A DNA stretch of 28,020 bases from a virus: positions 1-28,020 of IMG/VR virus record IMGVR_UViG_3300046476_000017; one strand, written 5' to 3'. The notes below the pieces were generated by a model. That model ran no database searches. It was not told the DNA's origin and saw only the letters and a list, made by a program, of their open reading frames with translations. Made by a program: the position numbers and the translations under genes. Of the stretch, positions 20,508-28,020 are shown in pieces; position 1 is the first letter of the stretch; the number at the start of each line of letters is the position of its first letter.

Positions 20508-21521
20508 ATGGGTCTGTCTTACACGAACGTCAACCGTCCGGGCGCAGCGCTTCAGACTGGCAACAACGCACAGATCGGCGCAGCACCGTCCGCAACGAAC
20601 CCGCTGGCGCTCCACATTGAGGAGTACGGCGGCGTTGTGGAACACACGCTGGCTCGCCGCTCCATCATCCGTAACTTCGTCCCGGTTCGCCCGGTGAAGG
20701 GTACGTCCACGATCACGAACTTCCAAGTCGGTCAATCGACCCTCTCGAAGGTCACGCCGGGTACTGAACCCGATGCGAACGTGGTGCAGGCACAGAAGGT
20801 CAAGCTGACAATCGACACGCTGGTGAATGCCCGCGCTGTCGTGCCGCTGCTGGACGACTTCCAAAGCTCGTACGACGCACGCGCCGCAATCGGTACGGAA
20901 CACGGTATCGCAATCTCGAAGTTCTTCGACCAAGCGTTCTTCATCCAAGCGATCAAGGCCGCAGGCATCACCGACATGTCGCAGTACCCGAGCGGCTGGC
21001 AACCGGGCACGACCACGACCTTCGCCGCTGTTGGCGATGAACTCGATCCGGTCAAGCTCGAAGGCAAGCTCCTCGACATGTTCGCCGCGATGGCCGACAA
21101 GGACGTGGACCCGCACGACGATGGTCTCGTCATCGTGACGAAGCCGAAGTACTTCTACACGCTGCTCCAGAACAACCGCCTGATCGACCGCGAACTCCTT
21201 ACGAGCGACGGTACGACGATCAAGACGAAGGCGATCTCGGCTGCTGGCGTGCCGATCTACTTCTCGAACAACGTTCCGACTACCAACGTGACGGGTCACT
21301 ACCTGTCGAACGCTGGTAACGGCGCTGCGTATGACGGTGACTTCTCGAAGACCATCGCATCGGTGTTCTCGCCGCGTGCGCTGCTCGCCGGTGAAACCAT
21401 CCCGCTGACTTCGGAGGTCTTCTACGATCAGAAGTCGAAGATGTGGTTCATCGACGCACACCTCTCGTTCGGTGTCGCTCCGAACAACCCGGCATTCGCC
21501 GGTGTCCTGAAGTCGGCTTAA
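20508..21521 (+). CDS. Major capsid protein, T7 gp10 type
   Basis: The protein has 337 residues, very near T7 gp10A (345), and would form the icosahedral shell with the HK97 fold. It starts GLSYTNVNRPGAALQTGNN, followed by EEYGGVVEHTLARRSIIRNF, and then the long beta/helix backbone (FDQAFFIQAIKAAGITD, DKDVDPHDDGLVIVTKPKYF, ALLAGETIPLTSEVFYDQ). Codon use is the most biased of the window, with uniform CTG, GTC, ACG, AAG, as expected for a highly expressed gene. The gene has its own promoter and a terminator on each side. Unlike T7 there is no visible 10B-like frameshift extension. The terminator begins 13 bases after the stop. Confidence 0.95.
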   Translation: MGLSYTNVNRPGAALQTGNNAQIGAAPSATNPLALHIEEYGGVVEHTLARRSIIRNFVPVRPVKGTSTITNFQVGQSTLSKVTPGTEPDANVVQAQKVKLTIDTLVNARAVVPLLDDFQSSYDARAAIGTEHGIAISKFFDQAFFIQAIKAAGITDMSQYPSGWQPGTTTTFAAVGDELDPVKLEGKLLDMFAAMADKDVDPHDDGLVIVTKPKYFYTLLQNNRLIDRELLTSDGTTIKTKAISAAGVPIYFSNNVPTTNVTGHYLSNAGNGAAYDGDFSKTIASVFSPRALLAGETIPLTSEVFYDQKSKMWFIDAHLSFGVAPNNPAFAGVLKSA

Positions 21522-21534
21522 CCAGCCGCACCCT

Positions 21535-21565
21535 AGCCCCATGCCTACCCGGTGTGGGGCTTTTT
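21535..21565 (+). terminator. Intrinsic terminator after the capsid gene
   Basis: AGCCCCA (21535-21541) pairs with TGGGGCT (21555-21561) over a 13-base loop, followed by TTTT to 21565. It corresponds in position to the late terminator after gene 10 of T7. Read-through is needed for the tail genes unless another promoter lies elsewhere, since none is seen before 21583. Confidence 0.85.
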
Positions 21566-21582
21566 CGTTTAAGGAGCATTCA

Positions 21583-22185
21583 GTGGCCGCTATTTCCACA
21601 CTCGACGTAGTGAACGCGTGCCTCGACACAATGGGAGAGTCGCCACTCAATGCGATTGACGCCGACCATCCCTTCGTGCAGGCGGCGCTCAACAAACTTA
21701 AGACCACCAACACCCAAGAGCAGGCTAAGGGCTGGTGGTTCAACTCAGACGCACAGACGATTGCACTCGACGTGCAGTACGGCTATGCGTACGTGCCCGC
21801 AGACGCTATCAACGTGGACGCGGGAGACACACGCATCGTGCAGCGCGGACGCCGCCTGTACGACCGATCCAATTCAACGTACGACCTGCGCAGCCTAGTC
21901 AATGGCTCGGTCAACGCCTTCGTCGTCCGCGAGATTCCCTTCGAGGACTTGCCGATGCTGGCGCAACACGTTATCTCGTGCCGCACTCAACTGGACTTCC
22001 AGAACAGCTTCGACGGCGACAACAACAAGTACTCGAAGCTCGGTGCGGCGTATCAGCAAGCCTATTCCACGTTGCGTGCGGAACACATCCGTAACTCACG
22101 CGTGAACATGTTCAACACACCCAGCGTTGCGGAGCACCTGCGATTGATTGCGCCAATGAGCCGCTTCGCACGCCGCCGTTGGTAA
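21583..22185 (+). CDS. Tail tubular protein A (gp11 type, adaptor)
   Basis: This 200-residue protein (T7 gp11 is 196) forms the ring between portal and tail nozzle. It opens AAISTLDVVNACLDTMGE, with the WWFNSDAQTIALDVQYG and RIVQRGRRLYDRSNSTYDL pieces typical of this family, and ends in a helix with Arg (MSRFARRRW). The start is GTG at 21583, since AAGGAG lies at 21571-21576. The upstream ATG at 21541 is inside the terminator hairpin and would add 14 residues unlike the family. A very strong AAGGAGGT at its end serves the next gene. Confidence 0.9.
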   Translation: MAAISTLDVVNACLDTMGESPLNAIDADHPFVQAALNKLKTTNTQEQAKGWWFNSDAQTIALDVQYGYAYVPADAINVDAGDTRIVQRGRRLYDRSNSTYDLRSLVNGSVNAFVVREIPFEDLPMLAQHVISCRTQLDFQNSFDGDNNKYSKLGAAYQQAYSTLRAEHIRNSRVNMFNTPSVAEHLRLIAPMSRFARRRW

Positions 22186-22194
22186 GGAGGTCTA

Positions 22195-24804
22195 ATGGGT
22201 AAGGTAGTGGGAAGTTACGCCTCGGTCACGCGGGGAGTCTCGGAGCAGGTTCCGCAGGAGCGGCATCCGGGGCAAATGTGGGAACAGGTGAACATGCTGT
22301 CGGACCCGGTTGTGGGCCTCGCCCGCCGTCCCGGTTCCGTATGGCTCGCAGAGACGGACGCGACGACCAGCGCGACACTGACACCGCAGACTCTCGCGGA
22401 CCTGACGAACTACCGGGAATACACGTTCTTCGTGCGCGGCAAGGAGTACTGCCTGCTGTACCAAGTCACACCGTCAGTGGCCGGCGATCAAATGTCGTCC
22501 CTGTTCGTGCTGAACAAGGATGACTCGAAGTTCCTCAACGTAGTCAACCCGAACCCAACGTTCACCGCGCCGTGGCTCACAGGTGGTATCTCGGCTGTCA
22601 CAACGGTCGGGGACTACGTGTGCATGGCAGCGCAAGGCATGGGTCCGGGATACAGCACGACTGACCCGTACGCGGCGAGCAACACAGTCGGCGTTGCATG
22701 GGTACGCGGCGGTGCGTACAGCCGCACCTTCACTCTGAGCGTTACGCGCAAGTCCGATGGTCGCGTGTTCGTGGCGACGCGGACGACGCTGGCATCTAGC
22801 TACCCGACCTTGCTGAACACCTCGGACATCCCGCAGTCAGCGACTGACTATCAGAAGCAGGTGAACGACCGTGTGAACGCCTACAACTCGGCGGTCAACG
22901 CATGGATCGGTACGGCAGCGCAGAGCGTGCAGCCGTCAGACATCGCAGCCCAACTCGTGAGCTACCTGCACACGCAGGGCTTCGCAGAGGTCAGTGCGGT
23001 CGGCGGCACCATCACTATCTGGAATGCCAGCGCTATCTCGGCTGAGGACGGCGGCGACGGTACGCTGTTCCGCTCGGTCTTCAATACGGTTGACGACCCG
23101 GCGAAGCTCTCCTCGGTCCACTTGAACGGTAAGGTTGTTCAGGTGCAGAGCAAGGGCGCGGCTCACCCGTACTACATGAAGTTCATCGGGGACGCTGTTA
23201 CAGCAAGCGGCTGGACTACCGGAACGTGGGTTGAGGCACCGGCGCAGATCGTGACTCCGGGGCAGGTACTCATGCTAGGCGGCATCAGCAGCGACGGTAA
23301 CGACTTCGTGATCGGCGCAGCACCGGACCTCAACGCAGCGAAGAACGCGAGCAACGTGTCGTACGGGTTCAATGCCCCCGGCTTCTCCGCGTCACGCTGC
23401 GGCGACCTGAACGCGACCGGCGCTATCCCGTACTTCTTCGGTAAGCAAATCTCGATGCTCACGATGTTTCAAGACCGCTTGGTCATCGTGGCGAACGGGA
23501 CCATCTTCATGTCGAAGGCGGGTGACTACTTCAACTTCTTCCGCGACACGATGCTGTCGGTGCATGACGACGACCCGATTGAGGTGTACGCACTCGGCGC
23601 GGCTGACGATGTGATCTCGCGCTCGGTGACCTTCAACAAAGACTTGTTCATGTTCGGCAAGCGCAACCAGTACGTGATCTCGGGCCGTCAGGTGGCATCG
23701 CCGCAGACGATCTCCGTATCGACCACGGCAGCAGAGCGGGACGCTACGAACGCGCAGCCGGTGACGAACGGGAACCTGATCTTCTACGGCAAGGCGCGAG
23801 ACGCCAGCGATCAGTCGGGCGGCTCACCGTACGCTGGGCAGCTTAACCAGTTCCAGCTAGGGCTGTTCCAAGACACTCCTGAGACGTATCAAATCTCGAA
23901 GCAGTTGGACAAGTACATGCGCGGGCGACCGATTGAACTCGCCGCGCTCTCGGCACCGGCGACGCTGTTCGTGCGAACGGACGGCTACACCTCGGGCTTC
24001 TACGTGTACTCGTACATCGACTCGGCAGGCTCGCAGCAGCGTGCGTGGGACTCGTGGAGCCGGTGGGAAGTCAGCCCGTCGATGGGCACGCTGGTCGGCA
24101 TGACGCCGCACCGGCAGACGCTGATCGCGTTCTTCGTCACTCCCAATGGTGCTGTCGGACACAACACGAAGTACAGCCTCATGGCCGTCAGCTTCAGCCT
24201 CGACGCCAAGCAGTCAGGTACGCCGTACCTAGACGGGCTGCGTCCGCTGAGTCAGGCGACCGGCTCCATCGCGCTCCAGTTCCCTAATCGAGCCACGGCT
24301 TCTATGTGGCCGGACTGCTACGCATCGGTGGATGTGTCGAAGCCTGAGTTCCTGTACCACTCCCCGCTTGCTAACTGGGACGCGTTCGCCGCGCCGTACC
24401 TCGCCAAGGGATACACGACCGCGAACTTTCAGACCGGCTGGGACTACGCCTCGTACGTGACGATCACTGCACCGTACGTGCGCGATCAGAACGACAAGGC
24501 GATCACGACCGGGCGGCTGACTGTCCAGCGCTACGCAGTGTCTGTCACGGACACCGCAGGCATGGACACGGTGCTGACGGCGAGCGGAGTGGACAAGACG
24601 GTGGCGAAGTTCAATGGCCGGATTCTCGGCTGGGATACCGACATGGTGGGCGTACAGCCGGTGGCGACCACAACCATCAGCGTGCCAGCGGGCCGCGCTA
24701 ACACAGAGCATCGTGTCACGTTCAAGTCCCGCACGTGCCTGCCTATGTCGATCTCCGCGATTGAGTGGGTGGGTCAGTTCTTCTCTAACTCTCGGAGGGT
24801 TTAA
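22195..24804 (+). CDS. Tail tubular protein B (gp12 type, nozzle)
   Basis: The protein has 869 residues against 794 in T7 gp12. It would build the hexameric tail nozzle. It begins GKVVGSYASVTRGVSEQVPQ, close to the start of gp12-type proteins, with GLARRPGSVWLAE following. The rest is dominated by beta strands with Gly, Thr, Asp and aromatic residues, including RDTMLSVHDDDPIEVYAL and KRNQYVISGRQ in the middle. The end is a small beta domain (RVTFKSRTCLPMSISAIEW). AAGGAGGT ends two bases before the TAATG-like context and the ATG at 22195, a full match to the anti-Shine-Dalgarno sequence. It is followed within four bases by the next gene. Confidence 0.93.
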   Translation: MGKVVGSYASVTRGVSEQVPQERHPGQMWEQVNMLSDPVVGLARRPGSVWLAETDATTSATLTPQTLADLTNYREYTFFVRGKEYCLLYQVTPSVAGDQMSSLFVLNKDDSKFLNVVNPNPTFTAPWLTGGISAVTTVGDYVCMAAQGMGPGYSTTDPYAASNTVGVAWVRGGAYSRTFTLSVTRKSDGRVFVATRTTLASSYPTLLNTSDIPQSATDYQKQVNDRVNAYNSAVNAWIGTAAQSVQPSDIAAQLVSYLHTQGFAEVSAVGGTITIWNASAISAEDGGDGTLFRSVFNTVDDPAKLSSVHLNGKVVQVQSKGAAHPYYMKFIGDAVTASGWTTGTWVEAPAQIVTPGQVLMLGGISSDGNDFVIGAAPDLNAAKNASNVSYGFNAPGFSASRCGDLNATGAIPYFFGKQISMLTMFQDRLVIVANGTIFMSKAGDYFNFFRDTMLSVHDDDPIEVYALGAADDVISRSVTFNKDLFMFGKRNQYVISGRQVASPQTISVSTTAAERDATNAQPVTNGNLIFYGKARDASDQSGGSPYAGQLNQFQLGLFQDTPETYQISKQLDKYMRGRPIELAALSAPATLFVRTDGYTSGFYVYSYIDSAGSQQRAWDSWSRWEVSPSMGTLVGMTPHRQTLIAFFVTPNGAVGHNTKYSLMAVSFSLDAKQSGTPYLDGLRPLSQATGSIALQFPNRATASMWPDCYASVDVSKPEFLYHSPLANWDAFAAPYLAKGYTTANFQTGWDYASYVTITAPYVRDQNDKAITTGRLTVQRYAVSVTDTAGMDTVLTASGVDKTVAKFNGRILGWDTDMVGVQPVATTTISVPAGRANTEHRVTFKSRTCLPMSISAIEWVGQFFSNSRRV

Positions 24805-24807
24805 CCC

Positions 24808-25728
24808 ATGTGGGGTGCAATGATCCAGATGGGGATGCAGGCCGCTGGCGGCGCTGCGAAGGCCGAGTTGCAGAACGCCACCAACGCGGCGAACTACACA
24901 ATCGACAAGGCTAACGTGGGTGCCAGCAACTTGCTCGCCACGACTAACGCGAACAACGCGAACATGCTGCGGTACGCGGGTAACGGATTCCTGATCGCTC
25001 AGGCCAATCTCGCCAACACGCAGCGCAGTATCGGCAACAACCAAAAGGCCGACGCAATCGGCGCGCAGTACGGCAACCAGCAGACGAACATCCAGCGCCA
25101 GTTCGACTCAATGAACCGGGGCTCGCTGGAGCAGCAGATCAACAATGCGGCGACGCTCGGTGCGATGCAGGCCGACGCGTCCGCACGCGGCGTGGGCGGC
25201 AGCAGCGCCGCGATCATGCGCGAAACGATGCTTCAGACGCAGGGACGCCAGCGCACGCAGCAGGCCGACAAGACTGCGAGCATGACCTTCGACGCACACC
25301 TCGCCTCGGTGGGGATCATGCGCAACATGGTCTTCTCGCAGGACCAGTCGCAGAGCGTGGCTAACCTCGACTACGGCGTGAACATCGCGCAGACGCAGAT
25401 CGAGCCGATGAAGCCTATCGCAACCGATCCGGGCGACGCAGCAATCCAAGGCATGTTCGGCGTTGACGTTGGCTCGATCATGTCGGGCCTGCATGGCGGC
25501 AGCACAGTCGGCAACGGTATCGGCAGCGTCACAGCAGGTTCAGGTGCAAGCGCTGTTCTGTCAGGAGTCCAAGGTATCGGCTCTGGCGGCTGGTCGAGCA
25601 GCAACAACTGGGGCGTCGGCAGCGGTCACGACTACGGCTTCAAGGCCGATGTCGGCGGCGACACGAACGGGTTCTTCTCCAGCACCGTAGGCAGCAGCGG
25701 CGGGGAATTCAACTTCACACTTAAGTAA
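24808..25728 (+). CDS. Internal virion protein B (gp14 type)
   Basis: At 306 residues it is longer than T7 gp14 (196). The first 220 residues are Ala/Asn/Gln-rich helices (AAGGAAKAELQNATNAANYT, NNANMLRYAGNGFLIAQANL, GVGGSSAAIMRETMLQTQG) as in gp14 proteins, which make the first part of the channel formed across the envelope at infection. The last 80 residues are Gly/Ser-rich and lack helices (GNGIGSVTAGSGASAV, SGGWSSSNNWGVGSGHDYG), an extension not present in T7. CGGAGGG precedes the ATG. Position between gp12-like and gp15-like genes supports the call. Confidence 0.82.
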   Translation: MWGAMIQMGMQAAGGAAKAELQNATNAANYTIDKANVGASNLLATTNANNANMLRYAGNGFLIAQANLANTQRSIGNNQKADAIGAQYGNQQTNIQRQFDSMNRGSLEQQINNAATLGAMQADASARGVGGSSAAIMRETMLQTQGRQRTQQADKTASMTFDAHLASVGIMRNMVFSQDQSQSVANLDYGVNIAQTQIEPMKPIATDPGDAAIQGMFGVDVGSIMSGLHGGSTVGNGIGSVTAGSGASAVLSGVQGIGSGGWSSSNNWGVGSGHDYGFKADVGGDTNGFFSSTVGSSGGEFNFTLK

Positions 25729-25737
25729 GGAGCAAGT

Positions 25738-28020
25738 ATGGCGAACTTCGCCTTGAATGGTGACGGCGGTTTAGTAGTGCAGCAAAGCACCGCAACCGGG
25801 GCGGGTTCGCAGACTCGCCTCGATGGCGGCGGTGCTGGCTCGTATCAGGGCGACGGCGGCGTACGCGCCCCGCAGCAGGACATGGGATTGGTCGGTGGTG
25901 CGAACTCGGAAATGAAAACCATCGACTCGCTGAACCGGCTGACGCAGGGCATGCTACAGCCGCTGGTTGAGCAGCAGAAGAAGCAGATGTACTTTCAGGG
26001 CATGGCTGAGGTAGCGCAGGGCAAGGCCATGATCGACGTTAAGAACGATCAGCCGAAGTGGACGCAAATCTTCGGCCCTGACGCGACGACGCAGGGCGCG
26101 CAGCAGATGACCGCCATGACGGCGATGAACCAGTCGCAGACTGACTTCATGGCGTCGATGCCCGACTTGCGCAAGCAGTCTCCCGATCAGGTGCGTCAGT
26201 ACCTCGTGGATCAGGCCAGCAAGATCGGCAGCACAGGTGACCCCGCAACGGACATGCTGGTGCAGGCGAAGCTCGGTGAGCAGATGGGGCCGATGCTCCA
26301 GACGCACATGAAGCAGCACTTGCAGTACATCCAAGAGCAGAACATCAACGCGTACGGCAACAATCAGATCAGCACCGGCGACGCAGAGCAGGCCAGCATC
26401 GCAGCAGCAGTGAAGGTACAGGATCAGCCGGGCATCGACGCGGCGCGTGGGCGCATCAAGGATAACCTTGCGCAGCTTCCGGGCATGACGGACGAGGCGT
26501 GGATCAAAGCCACTACCCAGTCGATCACGGCGAACGGTCTGCGCGGCAACTTCGCGTACGTGGACGTAGCCAAGCAGACGCCGGAAGTGTGGAACAAGCT
26601 ACCGCTCGAAGCACGCGATGCTATCGACAAGCAGATGCCGCTATGGGCCGAGAAGCACCGGCTGAATGACCCGAACTCTGCGGACATCCTCACCTCGCGG
26701 CAGGGGCTTGTGTACAACCTCACGCAGGGCACGACCGGCATTCCGGCTTCTCCCGATGGTGAGCAGGCGCTGCGCAAGATCGTGGACGACATGAACATGA
26801 AGGACCGCACGCTCAACGGCAGCACCACGCCGATGATCGACAACGGCATGTACGCCAAGCTCGTGCAGTCGCTGTACGCGGGCGACGCCAAGATGAAGGC
26901 CGCAGCCGCGAAGGCAGGCAACAAGCAGGCGAACTACGACGAGGGCGTGACGGACGGATTGCAGGCGCTGAACAGCGGGCAGTACGCCCAGCTTAAGAGC
27001 ATCCCGTACGCACCCGGATCGCTGGAGCAGGCGGCTGACGAGACGTTCAAGAAGTCGATTGGAGACAATACGACTCCCGAGCAGGCGCAGACGACGATCA
27101 ACAAGCTCGCCGCAGTAAGCGAGTACGAACGTACGCGCAGCCCACTCCTGACCCAGCAGTTCCAGCAGCAGCTACAGCCGCTGGTCGAAGGGAGCCAGCC
27201 CGCTACACCGGCAATGGCGCAGACCCTAGCGTACGCGTCGATGATGATGAAGGCACCGAACGGCACAGCAGCGCTGACGAACTACCTCGGTGCGTCGGCT
27301 CCCAAGGTCATCGCGTTGCTGAATTCGAACATCGACATCAACGACCCGGACCAGCTTCTGTCGCAGCGTCAAGTCCTCGCACGTGCTGCGACGGTACAGC
27401 CAACGCCCGAAGACAAGAAGGCAGCGACCGCGGTTGTCGCCGGTGCCGATCCCAGTTGGTTCAAGCAGATGGTGCCGTTCATCGGCGGGCCGGGGCAGCT
27501 AACCGAGTTCAACCTCAATGACGGGAACAAGCAGGCACTCGCCACGCAGATCGGCCCACAGATCGCCAAGCTGAAGGCGGCGTTCAACTACACCGACGAG
27601 CAGGCAGCGAAGGTGGCGTTCGCGCAGTCGCTGAAGCACGCTGACTTCGTACCGGGTGCATTCGTCCTGCACAACCCGGCAGTGAGCGACGGCAGCTTCT
27701 CGGAGGCGGTGAACAAGGCGTATCCCGGCTTCGGTAATCAGACGGACACCGGCTATCAGCAAGCGGTCAAGTCCCTCGTGGGCGAGCAGGTAACTGCGCA
27801 AGCCCAACGGGCCGGTGGGGACATGAAGAACTTCTCGGCAGACGACTATCAGATTCAGACCGGCGAGCAACTAGGCGGCGGTCACATGGTCTTGATGCTC
27901 GTGAACAAGAAGACTCTCGCACCGATGAACGTGTACCTCGATGCCCGCGACGTGGGCAAGCGATACAAGGACACGTACGCAGCACCGAAGAAGACCACAG
28001 CAGACGACAACTCTCTGGCG
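25738..28020 (+). CDS. Internal virion protein C (gp15 type), 3' end beyond the window
   Basis: ATG at 25738 has AAGGAG at 25726-25731, and the frame is open to the last base, giving 761 residues so far (T7 gp15 has 747). The first 45 residues are Gly/Gln-rich. After that the chain is helical, with many Gln, Ala, Lys and Met (LTQGMLQPLVEQQKKQMYFQ, then TTQGAQQMTAMTAMNQSQ). The C-terminal visible part includes a beta piece (GGGHMVLMLVNKKTLAPMN). In T7 gp15 and gp16 extend the ejection channel into the cytoplasm. The position after a gp14-like gene and the size agree. No lysozyme motif is visible in the part seen. Confidence 0.85.
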   Translation, partial: MANFALNGDGGLVVQQSTATGAGSQTRLDGGGAGSYQGDGGVRAPQQDMGLVGGANSEMKTIDSLNRLTQGMLQPLVEQQKKQMYFQGMAEVAQGKAMIDVKNDQPKWTQIFGPDATTQGAQQMTAMTAMNQSQTDFMASMPDLRKQSPDQVRQYLVDQASKIGSTGDPATDMLVQAKLGEQMGPMLQTHMKQHLQYIQEQNINAYGNNQISTGDAEQASIAAAVKVQDQPGIDAARGRIKDNLAQLPGMTDEAWIKATTQSITANGLRGNFAYVDVAKQTPEVWNKLPLEARDAIDKQMPLWAEKHRLNDPNSADILTSRQGLVYNLTQGTTGIPASPDGEQALRKIVDDMNMKDRTLNGSTTPMIDNGMYAKLVQSLYAGDAKMKAAAAKAGNKQANYDEGVTDGLQALNSGQYAQLKSIPYAPGSLEQAADETFKKSIGDNTTPEQAQTTINKLAAVSEYERTRSPLLTQQFQQQLQPLVEGSQPATPAMAQTLAYASMMMKAPNGTAALTNYLGASAPKVIALLNSNIDINDPDQLLSQRQVLARAATVQPTPEDKKAATAVVAGADPSWFKQMVPFIGGPGQLTEFNLNDGNKQALATQIGPQIAKLKAAFNYTDEQAAKVAFAQSLKHADFVPGAFVLHNPAVSDGSFSEAVNKAYPGFGNQTDTGYQQAVKSLVGEQVTAQAQRAGGDMKNFSADDYQIQTGEQLGGGHMVLMLVNKKTLAPMNVYLDARDVGKRYKDTYAAPKKTTADDNSLA

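Noticed and set aside
21500-21534. T7-like frameshift extension of the capsid protein (10B form)
   Set aside because: No slippery run is seen before the stop and the terminator begins 13 bases after it, so no useful extension is possible.
21541-21582. ATG at 21541 as start of tail tubular protein A
   Set aside because: It lies inside the terminator hairpin. AAGGAG followed by GTG at 21583 gives the family's usual N-terminus and length.
20502-21743. Long minus-strand open frame (413 codons) over the capsid gene
   Set aside because: It is the mirror of the strongly biased capsid codons. The product is Arg/Val/Leu/His-rich with no motif, and it would run through a terminator.
1-28020. tRNA genes, CRISPR arrays, insertion sequences, integrase
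   Set aside because: No cloverleaf-like T-loop context, no regularly spaced repeats, no transposase or recombinase motifs were seen on either strand while reading.

Overview
The window is a 28 kb piece of a lytic, T7-related podophage genome (Autographivirales type). Every supported gene lies on the + strand, most stop and start codons overlap by 1-4 bases, and the virion genes follow the T7 order. The single-subunit RNA polymerase gene sits after the replication genes and directly before the virion genes, and primase and helicase are separate genes. Both traits are typical of the phiKMV-like side of the group rather than of T7 itself. The DNA is GC-rich (about 60-65% in most lines I counted), which suggests a high-GC proteobacterial host such as a Burkholderia/Ralstonia relative. 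The host is inference only.

Left part (1-4097): a cut-off gene followed by about fifteen very small genes, nearly all without a recognisable function. They include a 34-residue lipoprotein directly coupled to a 30-residue membrane protein (2672-2868), two other one-helix membrane peptides (149-241 and 4002-4097), and proteins with SH3/KOW-like beta-rich starts (2247-2675 and 3221-3676). This is the usual position for early, host-directed genes. A gap at 2869-2948 splits the cluster.

Middle part (4097-16844): the replication and nucleotide block. It holds TOPRIM primase, DnaB/gp4-type helicase, family A DNA polymerase, a probable ssDNA-binding protein with an acidic tail, 5'-3' exonuclease, endonuclease VII, a metallophosphoesterase with a helix-turn-helix-like start, two small proteins resembling nucleotide pyrophosphohydrolases, ATP-dependent DNA ligase, and the phage RNA polymerase. 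Together they copy the phage DNA, degrade host DNA, process branched intermediates and start late transcription.

Right part (16873-28020): virion genes. A 30-base element at 16873-16902 recurs at 20434-20463 with 28 of 30 bases identical. Both copies lie outside genes and downstream of the RNA polymerase gene, so they are the best candidates for its own promoters. The first would drive a 56-residue protein, a GNAT-like protein, a gp7.3-like protein, portal and scaffold. The second lies just after a strong intrinsic terminator and drives the major capsid gene, which is closed by another terminator. The capsid gene is thus a self-contained, boosted transcription unit. Tail tubular proteins A and B, a gp14-like internal virion protein and the start of a large gp15-like internal virion protein follow. 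The window ends inside the last of these, so gp16-like, tail fibre, terminase and lysis genes are not seen. No tRNA, CRISPR array, insertion sequence or integrase was seen.
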